From Desulfatiglans anilini DSM 4660 (lineage in GTDB: Bacteria; Desulfobacterota; DSM-4660; Desulfatiglandales; Desulfatiglandaceae), in the NCBI RefSeq assembly GCF_000422285.1, contig NZ_AULM01000002.1:124001-188000 (forward strand): a stretch of 64,000 nt of DNA, read 5' to 3'. The notes under the pieces are model-generated. The model worked only from the letters and a program-made list of their open reading frames with translations. It was not told where the DNA came from and did not search any database. The translations under genes were made by a program, and so were the position numbers. Shown in pieces: positions 9,499 to 18,302 of the stretch. How positions within the stretch are numbered: position 1 is the first letter of the stretch; the number at the start of each line of letters is the position of its first letter.

Positions 9499-10788
9499 AT
9501 GACGATGAAGCGACGTGATTTCCTGAAGAGCATGGTCGTGGGGGGGACGGCGGCCGCACTGGCAGGCGGGGGCGGCGTTGCATCCGCCTTCTGGCCTTCG
9601 TCCAAGGTCCGCGTTGCCGGAAAGACCACGCTGGTTTTCATCAGTGATCTCCATTTGAACGTCGATGCGCCCTATGCCTGGTTTTCCAAACACGCCCCGC
9701 TCTTGGTGCAGTTTTTCGAGGATTTGAATGACCGGGAAGATGTATCCGAACTGGTGATCTTGGGTGATATGCTCGACGACTGGGTTTCACCTGTGGAAGG
9801 ACCTCCCCGCAGCCTTGCCGATGTCCTCGAGGACAACTACGCGAATGGTGTGGTGCCAGCCCTGCAGGCGCTTTGTCTGAATCCGGCCCTCGATGTTGTC
9901 TATGTGACGGGCAACCACGACCTGCTCTCATATGACCCGGACAACAAGACCCTCATCGGCGGGGTTTTTCCAGGAATGAGGATCGAGTCGGATGCACCCG
10001 GGCTGGGCGCTTACACCCGCGACCAGGTGATCTGGGCCGAGCACGGCCACCGCTATTCCCTCTTCAACGCCCCGGACATCTGGAGCCGGCCGGACGGTCA
10101 CCTGCCCTTGGGATACTTTATCTCCAGACTGGCTGCCTCCGAATCCTTCGGTACGGGGAGACGCGTCACCACGCCCGAGCTGCTCCGGCGGTTCTTAAAA
10201 GCGCCTGGTCATGCGCTCGAAAGCATGCAAGAGCACTCGATCCGTGCGGGTTTTCGCCAGCAGGAAAGCGGTCCGATCGACGACGCCTTCATCCAGGCGC
10301 TCTATACGGGGATCTACCGGTTGATGGGATACCGGGCCTGGGACCGGTACCGTATGGAAGGGGTGGACGGATTTTCGAGAGACCCTCTGGTAGCGGCTGT
10401 CAAATGGATTTACGGCGGCATTTTCAGCGGCTGGCCTTCACGTCAAAACATCATCAGCAGCGATGAGGCCGTCATGAGCGATCTTTACCTGAATCACGTG
10501 GCCCGGCTCCTGTTCGAGATGCCCGACTCCATCAAGGATTTGTATCCCTTCGCTCCGAGGATCATCCTGTTCGGGCATACCCACCGGGCTGCCTTCGAAT
10601 ACCGTGCCGGAGAATTCGACACCCTTTACATCAACACCGGCACATGGATCGATTCGCAGCCCATTACCTGGGTCGAGGTGGAGATTCAAGATGCCGACCC
10701 GGGATTTAGATCGTACACCGCGTCTTTGTGGTTTCAGGGAGAGACGTCCCCGAGGCATTCGGGCACGTTGCATGCGGCGTATGCCTGA
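9499..10788 (+). CDS. Tat-exported calcineurin-like metallophosphoesterase
   Basis: 429 aa. The N-terminus has a twin-arginine signal (KRRDFLKSMVVGG, then an Ala/Gly-rich core ending near ASAFW), so the folded enzyme should be exported. Metal-binding motifs follow in family order: SDLHLN, GDMLDDW, GNHD, and GHTHRAAFE near the C-terminus. It would hydrolyse a phosphomonoester or diester in the periplasm; the substrate is unknown. ATG 9499 has GGGAGGA just before it. The tocopherol-cyclase-like gene starts 48 nt downstream on the same strand, so the two may be one transcript. Confidence 0.85.
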   Translation: MTMKRRDFLKSMVVGGTAAALAGGGGVASAFWPSSKVRVAGKTTLVFISDLHLNVDAPYAWFSKHAPLLVQFFEDLNDREDVSELVILGDMLDDWVSPVEGPPRSLADVLEDNYANGVVPALQALCLNPALDVVYVTGNHDLLSYDPDNKTLIGGVFPGMRIESDAPGLGAYTRDQVIWAEHGHRYSLFNAPDIWSRPDGHLPLGYFISRLAASESFGTGRRVTTPELLRRFLKAPGHALESMQEHSIRAGFRQQESGPIDDAFIQALYTGIYRLMGYRAWDRYRMEGVDGFSRDPLVAAVKWIYGGIFSGWPSRQNIISSDEAVMSDLYLNHVARLLFEMPDSIKDLYPFAPRIILFGHTHRAAFEYRAGEFDTLYINTGTWIDSQPITWVEVEIQDADPGFRSYTASLWFQGETSPRHSGTLHAAYA

Positions 10789-10835
10789 GAGAGGAACAGC
10801 CGGAAACGGACACGCAGGTGAAGAGGAAACACCCT

Positions 10836-12080
10836 ATGAATACGGCTTGCTGTCGATGGCGCTCCTTGACTGATTTCAAATTTCTTGCAGCCTGCGCGGG
10901 ATGGCGGTTGATGCATCGGGTGTTGGCCTCGCTCTTGGCTTTTTCATTCCTGTCCGTGTCGGCACAGGGTTTAGAGGCCTCGGAATGGCACCCTCCCTTG
11001 GCTGCGGATGAGACCGGGTCCTTTCAGGGTTGGTATACGCGCGTCGTGGAGCGGGGCGGGCTGTCTTCGCTCGCTGTCATCGGAGCGACGCAGGTTGTCG
11101 GCGAATGCATCGGGCGACCGGCGGAGGGTCCAGGATATCTGGCTGTCATCATCCAGGATGAGGATGGTACGCGGATTTTTGAGGCTTACCCCCCGAAATC
11201 CGGGTTTTGGTCTCTCCGGGAGAGGGTCCTCGAGGATCCATTGAGCGAGGAGTGGGCAGCATTCGAGTGGCAGGCGGAGGGTTTCGGGGTTATTTCCAAC
11301 AAGTGGATCGACATACGCATCCCTGAACGGGTTGAGGTGCAGGTTGCTCTGGATGGTGAACGTTTGCCATGGAATCGGTGTTTGCCTTGGGCCGGGCCTG
11401 AAGGCTGGGTGGAATTCGTGCGGTTCGTGCCGTTGCACTGGTTGGTGTACACCCTTGGGACCCCGGCGGATTACCATTGTTCCGTCTGGGACGGAGAGGT
11501 TCGGCAAGACATGTCGGGAACGGGTTATGCCCATCAGGAATCCAATTGGGGCGAAATTTTTCCACCAGCCTGGGTTTGGGCCCAGGGCATCGGTCCGGAC
11601 AACCATTGCCGCTTCGCTGTTGCCGGCGGGAAGGTGATGATCGAGGGGCGGCCCTTGAAGGCTTGGTTTCTGGCCTACCAGTCCGAGTTTCTTTCATGGG
11701 AGTTCAGTTCTGCCAGGCCGGGGGTCCTATTCAGTGCATTTATCCGGCCGGAAGCCGGCAGGTTCCGAATCACGGCCCAGGATCGGATGAGAAGGCTTGT
11801 GCTGAACGCGGTCGCTCCCCGGGAAAGCTTCGTCACGGTGTCGGTGCCGACCTGGTCTGGTTTTGAACCTGGGGGGATCGAATCGTTTTCGGCCTCCATA
11901 AAGGTGCAGGCCTACCGGCGAACTCCGAGAGGGTTCCGTCTTGTCGATGGGCAACAGTTCCGGAACGCGGCCCTTGAATTCGGCGATGTTGGAGACCCCC
12001 AAACAGAGGGCGGTTCTCCTGAAGATCCTGTTTCTCCCTTCCCGGAGGCTGCTTCCGAGGTCCTCGAGCGCGATCGCTAG
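10836..12080 (+). CDS. Tocopherol-cyclase-like exported protein
   Basis: About 414 aa. A hydrophobic export signal (LASLLAFSFLSVSAQG) lies near residues 28-45 from ATG 10836; ATG 10911 would put it at the very N-terminus. The body carries motifs typical of the tocopherol cyclase/lipocalin-like family, including HQESNWGEIFPPAWVWAQG around residue 230, and paired beta-strand repeats. Bacterial members often have no tocopherol pathway, so the ligand is open. It follows the Tat-exported phosphoesterase closely. AAGAGG before 10836 favours the longer start. Confidence 0.65.
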   Translation: MNTACCRWRSLTDFKFLAACAGWRLMHRVLASLLAFSFLSVSAQGLEASEWHPPLAADETGSFQGWYTRVVERGGLSSLAVIGATQVVGECIGRPAEGPGYLAVIIQDEDGTRIFEAYPPKSGFWSLRERVLEDPLSEEWAAFEWQAEGFGVISNKWIDIRIPERVEVQVALDGERLPWNRCLPWAGPEGWVEFVRFVPLHWLVYTLGTPADYHCSVWDGEVRQDMSGTGYAHQESNWGEIFPPAWVWAQGIGPDNHCRFAVAGGKVMIEGRPLKAWFLAYQSEFLSWEFSSARPGVLFSAFIRPEAGRFRITAQDRMRRLVLNAVAPRESFVTVSVPTWSGFEPGGIESFSASIKVQAYRRTPRGFRLVDGQQFRNAALEFGDVGDPQTEGGSPEDPVSPFPEAASEVLERDR

Positions 12081-12261
12081 GGCGTGATGCGTCTGATCCC
12101 TTGCGTTGCATCCCCGTCGAATCCACAGACGACTTTCTCCGGCTGAGGCAGGCGGCTGCTCGAGGGGCACGAGGCACAGGGCCTTCTCGAACGGAAGAGC
12201 GGCCGCGGTATTCCGATTCAGGAGCAGGACGATTTTTTTGATATCACGCGAAAAACGTGGC

Positions 12262-12305
12262 TTGACAGATATATCGTTTTTGACATATATCAGCGCTGAT
12301 ATATG
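12262..12305 (+). promoter_or_regulatory. Promoter with overlapping 22-bp palindromic operator, formate dehydrogenase
   Basis: TTGACA at 12262-12267 and TATATC at 12286-12291 are 18 bp apart. The -10 is embedded in a perfect 22-bp palindrome at 12284-12305 (CATATATCAGC and its complement). A further GATATATC at 12268-12275 repeats the half-site motif. This is the only obvious control site in the 327-bp gap before the formate dehydrogenase. A dimeric regulator binding here would block or tune transcription; its identity is unknown. Confidence 0.65.
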
Positions 12306-12407
12306 TTGCTGCTGACCGGATCCTTTTCCAGGCAGCGAAGGGTCTCTCCGGCTGAGGGGGCTCATCGTCCGCATTTCCGCTGACAGGTATCGAATTGGAG
12401 GCGTTTC

Positions 12408-15173
12408 ATGGTTTCGGAATTTCTTACATTGAACGGCAAAGAGGTCCCTTTCAAGCCGGGGGCGACCATCCTCGAAGTCGCGAGGGAAAACGGCGTGGAG
12501 ATCCCGACGCTGTGCTATCTCGAGGAGACCACGCCGACCGGGGCATGCCGGATCTGCCTGGTGGAGGTGGAGGGGGCTCCCGCCCTTGTGACGGCCTGTT
12601 CGACCCCGGCAGCGCCGGGCATGGTTGTCAGGACCCATACGCCGCGCGTGATCGAGGCGCGGCGTCTCAATATCGAGCTCCTGTTGTCTTCCGGGAACCA
12701 CAACTGTCTGGTCCTGGACCAACCGTTGGACAACTGGACCGACTTTCAGCTGCAGGCCATGGAGCCAAATGAACATAAAGACTTGTGCCCCGCCTATGGA
12801 AACTGCCGGCTGCAGGAGTTGGCGATCGAGTACCGTGCACGACCCGGCGCCTTCGAACCTCCCGAAAATCCCTATCCGATCGAGACAGTAAACCCTTTGA
12901 TTATAAGGGATTTTTCCCGTTGCATCCTGTGCGGCCGGTGCGTTGCGGCCTGTAACGAGCTCGTCGTGAACCGCGCCATCAGCTTCGGTTACCGGGGTGC
13001 GGCTACCAAGATCGTCACAAAAGGCGACCGGCCTTACCACCAAAGCGATTGCGTCTTCTGCGGACAGTGTGTGCAGGTGTGTCCGACCGGTGCTCTTGTG
13101 GAGAAAAAGTCCCTGGGACTCGGGCTTCCGCTGGAGCAGACCAAGGTCCGGACGACCTGTCCCTATTGCGGTGTCGGGTGCCAGCTGTGGCTGCATGTGA
13201 AGGATGGCCGCATCCTCAAGGTGACGGCTGTCGAGGAGGGCGCGCCCAACAAGGGACGCCTGTGCGTCAAGGGGCGTTTCGGGTACGATTTCATCTACTC
13301 GGAGGACCGGTTGAAGACGCCGCTGATCCGGGAAGGAGACCGGTTCAGGGAGGCCGGCTGGGACGAGGCCCTGGATCTGGTGGCCGGGAAATTCAAGCAG
13401 ATCATCGCTGAGAGCGGTCCGGACGCCATTGCCGGGGTCAGCTGCGCGCGCAGCATCAACGAAGATTCCTATCAGATGCAGAAACTCTTTCGCGCAGTGA
13501 TCGGCACCAACAATATCGACCACTGCGCGCGGACCTGACACGCCCCGACCGTCGCCGGGCTGGCGACATCCTTCGGATCGGGCGCTATGACCAACTCCTT
13601 CGAAGAGTTCAAGCGTGCGAAGTGTTTCCTCGTCATCGGATCCAACATGAACGAGGCCCATCCCGTGGCCGCCACCTTCGTCAAGAACGCGGTGAACCGG
13701 GGGGCCAAGCTGATCGTCGTGGACCCGCGCAGGCACTCCCTGGTGGATTTTGCAGACCTCCACGTCCCCATCCGCGTCGGCACGGACATCGCGTTTCTGA
13801 ACAGCCTCATGCATGTCCTCATACGGGACGAACGTTACGACAAGGCCTTTGTCCAAGGCTGCTGCGTGGGTTTCGAGGTCCTCAAGGAAAAGGTCCGGGA
13901 ATATCCTCCCTCGCGCGCTGCGGAGATCTGCGGGGTTCCGGAGGGCATGATCGAAGAGACCGCCCGCATGCTATCCGAAGTCAAGCCCGCCATGCTCTGC
14001 TACACCCTCGGGATCACCGAGCACACCTGCGGCAAAAACAACGTCATGAGCTGCGCCAATCTCCAGATGCTGCTCGGAAACCTCGGGAAGGAGTGTGCGG
14101 GCGTGAACCCCCTGCGCGGGCAGAACAACGTCCAGGGGGCTTGCGACATGGGAGCGCTGCCCAATGTGTTCCCCGGCTACCAGAAGGTGGTCGACCTCGC
14201 GGCGCGGTCCAAGTTCGAAAAGGCCTGGGGCGTCCGGAAGCTCCCGGAAAAGGTCGGCCTGATGATCCCGCAAATGATGGACGGGCTGGTCGACAAGTCG
14301 GTGCGGGCCTTTTACATCTTCGGTGAAAATCTGGCCAACACGGAGCCGGACATCCGCCACGTCGAGCATTGTCTGGCCTCGGCGGAATTCCTGGTCTGCC
14401 AGGATATCTTCCCCACCGAGACCACGCGCTTCGCCCATGTGGTTTTCCCGGCCGCGGCGTGGAGTGAAGACGACGGGACCTTCACGAACAGCGAGCGTCG
14501 TGTGAGCCGCGTGCGCACGGTGAGTACGCCTCCCGGAATAGCGCGCCCCAACTGGTGGATCTTCCGCGAACTGGCGAAGCGCATGGGGCAGGAATGGGCG
14601 TCCGAGGGCGGCCGGGACCTGTGGGACAACGAGATCTCGCAGCTTGCTCCGTCTCTTGCGGGGATCAAATACGACCGGATCGAGCAGGACGGATTGCAGT
14701 GGCCGTGCCCGGACATCTCTCACGCCGGCACCTGTTTTCTGCATCGCGACGGGCAGTTTACCTGCGGCCTGGGGCAATTCATGCCGGTCGATTGGACGCC
14801 GCCCGCGGAGATCCCTGACGAGGACTACCCGTTCGTGCTCAGCACGGGCAGGCGCCTCTACCATTACCATACCCGCACCCAGACCGGACGCTCAGTCGGG
14901 CTGAACGACCTCCTCGGAGAGGAGACGGCCGACATCTCCCCCATCGACGCGGAGCGGCTCGGTGTGCGGCATGGAGACACGGTCCGTGTCCGATCGCGGC
15001 GGGGTCAGGTCCATGTCAAGGCCAAGGTCACCGACCAGGTGCCTCAGGGGCTTGTCTGGATGGCGTTTCATTTTCGGGACGGTTGCGCCAATTGGCTCAC
15101 GAACCCGGTCTACGACCCCGAAACGCTCACTGCGGAGTACAAGGCCTGTGCCGTCCAGGTCGAGAAGATTTGA
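12408..15173 (+). CDS. fdhA: Formate dehydrogenase alpha subunit, selenocysteine-containing, NuoG-like N-terminus
   Basis: 921 aa if TGA 13536-13538 is read as selenocysteine (residue 377). It would oxidise formate to CO2 (or the reverse) at a Mo/W-bis-pterin centre. Domains: 2Fe-2S region (residues 1-80), NuoG-type His/Cys cluster (HNCLVLD to CPAYGNC, about 103-140), two 4Fe-4S motifs (CILCGRCVAAC, CVFCGQCVQVCP), the molybdopterin 4Fe-4S domain from CPYCGVGC (about 247), the catalytic Sec in CART-Sec-HAP, and the molybdopterin-binding C-terminal domain (about 810-921). The reading frame continues past the TGA with conserved sequence (SFGSGAMTNS, DPRRHS), so it is not a broken gene. Start ATG 12408 follows GGAGG. 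The likely electron partner is the NuoF-like protein at 256. Confidence 0.92.
13536..13584 (+). promoter_or_regulatory. Sec codon (TGA) and SECIS-like hairpin in fdhA
   Basis: TGA is at 13536-13538. Twelve nt later GTCGCC (13551-13556) pairs perfectly with GGCGAC (13562-13567) around a GGGCT loop. A lower stem pairs CGCCC-GA (13541-13548, one C bulged) with TC-GGGCG (13578-13584). A short upper stem with G at the start of the loop, 11-12 nt from the UGA, is the bacterial SECIS geometry known from E. coli fdhF, recognised by SelB. Confidence 0.75.
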
Positions 15174-15193
15174 GCCGGCAGGGAAGGCAAAGG

Positions 15194-15330
15194 TGCACGG
15201 CATATTGCGCCCTCCAGGCGTGCAGCAAAGATTCCTTCCTGCAACCGTTTTCCACTGCGGTGGATGAGAAGAAGTGCATGGGGCGCGGGGCGTGCCTCAG
15301 GCGCTGCCCCGCCGAAGCTCGTCGGCGAAC
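15194..15330 (+). pseudogene. Degenerate ferredoxin fragment
   Basis: The frame from 15194 reads like the end of a 4Fe-4S protein: CTAYCALQACSKD, then AVDEKKCMGRGACLRRCP. The second motif looks like CMGCGACxxxCP with its second Cys changed to Arg (TGC to CGC). After it the frame loses sense, while the +1 frame continues with a plausible tail (VGEPVPPPIPEEK). No convincing start codon or ribosome site is present and it overlaps nothing else in the 312-bp gap. I read it as a remnant with a frameshift and a lost ligand. Confidence 0.45.
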
Positions 15331-15485
15331 CGGTTCCGCCGCCGATCCCGGAGGAGAAGAGAAAAATCGTCAGAAAAGGCAAAAAGCTGACCGTTGGCCG
15401 ATCTTTTCCCTGCCGCCCCGGGATTGAATCGGATAACCGCAAGAGAAGAGATTGCCATTGACCTCAACATATGGGAGTATTTCTC

Positions 15486-16205
15486 ATGAATATCGGTTCC
15501 TACGCCTACGATGAATATCTCGAGGCGGTTCGCCGGTTCCATGGAACGGTCGCCCCGGGTGTCGTGCTGGGTGGTTTCATGGTCGACTTGGCGCTCGACA
15601 ACCTCCCCGAAGGGGAATTTTTCGACGCCCTTTGTGAGACCCGTGCCTGCCTGCCGGATGCGATCCAGTTGCTGACGCCGTGCACGACGGGCAACGGATG
15701 GCTCAAGGTGATCGACCTGGGCCGCTATGCGCTGGTCCTTTATGACAAATCAAGCGGCAGAGGGGTGCGCGTCTATGTCGATGCGTCCAAAATGGAGGGC
15801 TGGCCGGGATTGAAAAGCTGGTACTTCAAGCTTAAACCGAAGAAACAGCAGGACTCCGTCCGCCTTCTGGAGGAGATCAAGACCGCCGGAGCCGGTGTCT
15901 GCAGCCTACAGGCCGTGCAGCTCGATCCGGAGTTTATCAAGGTGCGGCGCCGCAAGGGTTTCAAGATCTGCATGGTCTGCGGAGAGGCCTACCCTGTCAC
16001 AGACGGCTCGATCTGTCGAGGGTGCCAGGGCGAGGCGCCCTATGTGGCTATGGAGGCATCCCTGCTCGCTCAAATGCCATGCGGTTTGAAGACGCCGCTG
16101 GCAGTGTTTTCAAAGACCCTCCCGCATGCCGGGGGTTGCTTTGAGGCTGTTGCCGCGCGCCGGGCGGCCTCTTTCCGGAGTGATAGGGCGGGGTCCCTTC
16201 CGTGA
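15486..16205 (+). CDS. FmdE-family zinc-ribbon protein
   Basis: About 239 aa. Residues 1-150 match the FmdE domain (SYAYDEYLEAVRRFHG, then APGVVLGGFM, and a Cys at LTPCTTGNG), a family first named from formylmethanofuran dehydrogenase operons. A C-terminal zinc finger (CMVCGEAYP to CRGCQG, about 165-185) is seen, followed by a short less conserved tail. Its place just downstream of a Mo/W formate dehydrogenase suggests a role in metal-pterin enzyme maturation or redox control; that is inference. ATG 15486 has GGGAG at a good distance; ATG 15471 is an alternative. Confidence 0.75.
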   Translation: MNIGSYAYDEYLEAVRRFHGTVAPGVVLGGFMVDLALDNLPEGEFFDALCETRACLPDAIQLLTPCTTGNGWLKVIDLGRYALVLYDKSSGRGVRVYVDASKMEGWPGLKSWYFKLKPKKQQDSVRLLEEIKTAGAGVCSLQAVQLDPEFIKVRRRKGFKICMVCGEAYPVTDGSICRGCQGEAPYVAMEASLLAQMPCGLKTPLAVFSKTLPHAGGCFEAVAARRAASFRSDRAGSLP

Positions 16206-17024
16206 ATGCTCAAGCCTTGGAATGAAAAGCCAATGGTCCCAGTACTCGGCATTACGACGCAAATTGTCCAGGAGGCCAAATGGTATAAACACATTGCCGG
16301 GCTGGGATTCGACGCCGTCGAGATCAATCGGCGGAACTCCAAACTGCATTTCAATCTCTATTTCCTGGAAAAGGTCAAGCGGTACCTGGAGGGGTTCGAA
16401 TTGAGCATCCACTCCGGTACGGCCGGCATTTTCCAGCCCTACCCATCTTTCACCAAGGCCAACCTGGCTGTATTGAGCGCGGAACTCGATGTGTGCCGTT
16501 TTCTTGAGGCGCCGCAGCTTGTGTTCCATTTGAACGATGGGATTCTATCTCGAGAGGACAAGCGGCGCCTCAAAGAAGTCCTTTTGTATGCTACGGATCT
16601 TGGCGTGGACATGCTGTACGAATCGAACAGCACCCTGGTCGCCGATTATGCGTACGACATCCTTGAAAGCTTTCCGGAACTCGGATATGTGCTTGATCTC
16701 GGGCATCTCAACAACGGCTGCGGACGCGGCGAACTCGGCTGCGAGATCGACGTTTTCCTGCGTGAAGTGAGAAGCAGGGTGGTCTATGTGCATGCCAGCA
16801 ACAATTCGGGTCAACACGACGAGCACAACGGCCTCGAAGAAGGGACGCTCGATTGGCGTCATGTCTTGGATATGCTCGATTTTTCGATCATCATGAAGAT
16901 CATCCTGGAGGTCAGATCCCTGGAGATGGTGGAGACCTCCCGGGCGGCCCTCATGCATTATCTAAAACTAAAATTGGGGTCGGACCAAGATAACATGTTG
17001 ACAATGCTTAATTATCGTGGTTAA
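16206..17024 (+). CDS. Sugar phosphate isomerase/epimerase-like TIM-barrel protein
   Basis: 272 aa of the xylose-isomerase-like TIM barrel family (AP endonuclease 2 fold). Metal-ligand motifs visible include VFHLNDG, MLYESNS, YVLDLGHLN and YVHASNNSGQHDEH. It begins directly after the FmdE-like stop codon (TGA then ATG), which suggests translational coupling and a shared transcript. ATG 16236 would start closer to the conserved first strand (VPVLGITT). The last 15 residues lie in sequence beginning GGGGTCGGACC that looks like an inserted repeat, so the natural C-terminus may have been replaced. Substrate not known. Confidence 0.7.
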   Translation: MLKPWNEKPMVPVLGITTQIVQEAKWYKHIAGLGFDAVEINRRNSKLHFNLYFLEKVKRYLEGFELSIHSGTAGIFQPYPSFTKANLAVLSAELDVCRFLEAPQLVFHLNDGILSREDKRRLKEVLLYATDLGVDMLYESNSTLVADYAYDILESFPELGYVLDLGHLNNGCGRGELGCEIDVFLREVRSRVVYVHASNNSGQHDEHNGLEEGTLDWRHVLDMLDFSIIMKIILEVRSLEMVETSRAALMHYLKLKLGSDQDNMLTMLNYRG

Positions 17025-17187
17025 ACAGCGCATTTTCCGTGCTTAAACGCTTCATTTCGGTGTCAAAAAGAGGGGTTTAGCCGGCAAGATGGCGTTCCAG
17101 GAAAGAATTGACGATTCCGCTTTCTTCTGGAACACTTTCCAGACCCTATAAGCGTGGTCCCTTTCGCGCGTGGTTCCTGTTCTGTCT

Positions 17188-17331
17188 GGTTTCCGTCCGG
17201 AAATGGCCTTTTTGCTCAATCTCGGCGTCGATCCGCGCGCGTGCTTGTACAGTGCGAAATCCGTACGCCTCAGTGCAATCATTCGATTCCCTTTATATTT
17301 GCAAAAAATCCTCCTTTCTGGATTGGAAACC
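17188..17331. repeat. Dispersed palindromic element, copy B (complete, 144 bp)
   Basis: In the 377-bp gene-free gap before the small membrane protein. The left end GGTTTCCGTCCGGAAATGG (17188-17206) and right end CCTTTCTGGATTGGAAACC (17313-17331) are imperfect inverted repeats. Between them lie CAATCTCGGCGTCGATC and a GTAC-type hairpin, the same layout as copy A at 2211-2329. The size and terminal repeats resemble a MITE-like or large REP-like element. No coding sequence is inside. Confidence 0.65.
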
Positions 17332-17401
17332 GGGTCATACAGGAAAATCATTTCCGGATGGTTACGAACGATGAAAATCGAATAGGAAAGAGCACCGGCA
17401 T

Positions 17402-17920
17402 ATGCCAGATTCATTGAAAAGAAAAGAAATCCTCAAGGAATTCAAGGAATTTTTTGCATTTCTACAAAATTTGTGGGGGATTCTTGCGGGAATTTCTGTA
17501 TTCTTTCCTCTTTCCAACACCATGATGAAAGTGATACCGATTGGTCAATTCTATGATGAACCCCCCGGATCGGGTGCATTCCAGTATTTGTCTTCTGAAC
17601 TGGTCACTTCGATTACGACACTGATCACGGTGTTTGTCGTGTTTTCGGCTTTCAGCAGACGCCATAGGTACCAGGTTCAGGAATATCAGACAATCAGACG
17701 TCAAGCCTGGGTTTCTTTCCTGGCAGGGATTGCCTCGCTCGTCGCCTATTTGGTGGCAAATTTCGGGTTATACGAACTGATCTATGGACCTTTGGAAATA
17801 TGGGGTGGAGACCCTCGGCGGTTGATCGGTGATGTTTTCCTTCTGTTTACATATGCGATTTTTTTTGCCTTGATCACACGGGCCTTTATGCTTTTGGGAA
17901 TGGCGGAATTCTACAGGTGA
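17402..17920 (+). CDS. Four-helix membrane protein, unknown function
   Basis: 172 aa with hydrophobic segments near residues 22-40, 65-85, 105-125 and 143-165, and a charged N-terminus (KRKEILKEFKEF). No family was recognised. AGGAAAG precedes ATG 17402. Base composition is lower in GC than the neighbours, a possible sign of transfer. Directly after the TGA at 17918-17920 the same frame stays open for 25 more codons (to TGA 17996-17998) and reads like protein (YKRLREGCF, DKRDDPQWLEEG), so the gene may once have been 198 aa or the stop may be read through. Confidence 0.65.
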   Translation: MPDSLKRKEILKEFKEFFAFLQNLWGILAGISVFFPLSNTMMKVIPIGQFYDEPPGSGAFQYLSSELVTSITTLITVFVVFSAFSRRHRYQVQEYQTIRRQAWVSFLAGIASLVAYLVANFGLYELIYGPLEIWGGDPRRLIGDVFLLFTYAIFFALITRAFMLLGMAEFYR

Positions 17921-18302
17921 ATCTATAAACGTTTGCGGGAAGGTTGTTTCCTCCTGGATAAGCGCGACGATCCCCAGTGGCTTGAAGAAGGGATCTGATC
18001 ACTTCAAAGGACGCTTTCTTTAAGACGGTAGAACTCTCTTGAGCGTTGCTGATGCCTTATCTTGCGGAAGGTGCTTATGAATAATAAGGATCGCTGGCAA
18101 GACAGCATCGGAATGAATAAGCCGCTCGTTTTCTTTGGGTGTGCACCCATCTTGCTGAAATTCCTGTCTCCGCACCCACGACCCGGCCACCCGAACTTAG
18201 GGCCACGGTCCGTGTTCCGGCTTGAATCGATCCAGCATTCCTTTTAGGAAGGGTGGAGAATCCACAGGCTTTAATCTCGAGGGCTGTAGCTTGAATCCAC
18301 AC
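17921..18302. other. Intergenic region, no gene supported
   Basis: Apart from the 25-codon in-frame extension of the upstream gene (17921-17998), nothing convincing is seen. A 61-codon open frame at 18062-18247 has no recognisable content or ribosome site. Confidence 0.5.

Noticed and set aside
13536-13538. TGA as a nonsense mutation making a formate dehydrogenase pseudogene
   Set aside because: The position equals the catalytic Sec of known enzymes, the frame continues unchanged and a SECIS-like hairpin follows.
11727-13856. 709-codon open frame on the minus strand opposite the formate dehydrogenase
   Set aside because: It crosses two genes with strong homology on the other strand, has no recognisable protein and is a product of high GC.
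18062-18247. 61-aa open frame before the cardiolipin synthase gene
   Set aside because: No supporting motif; it overlaps the extended upstream frame of cls and looks random.
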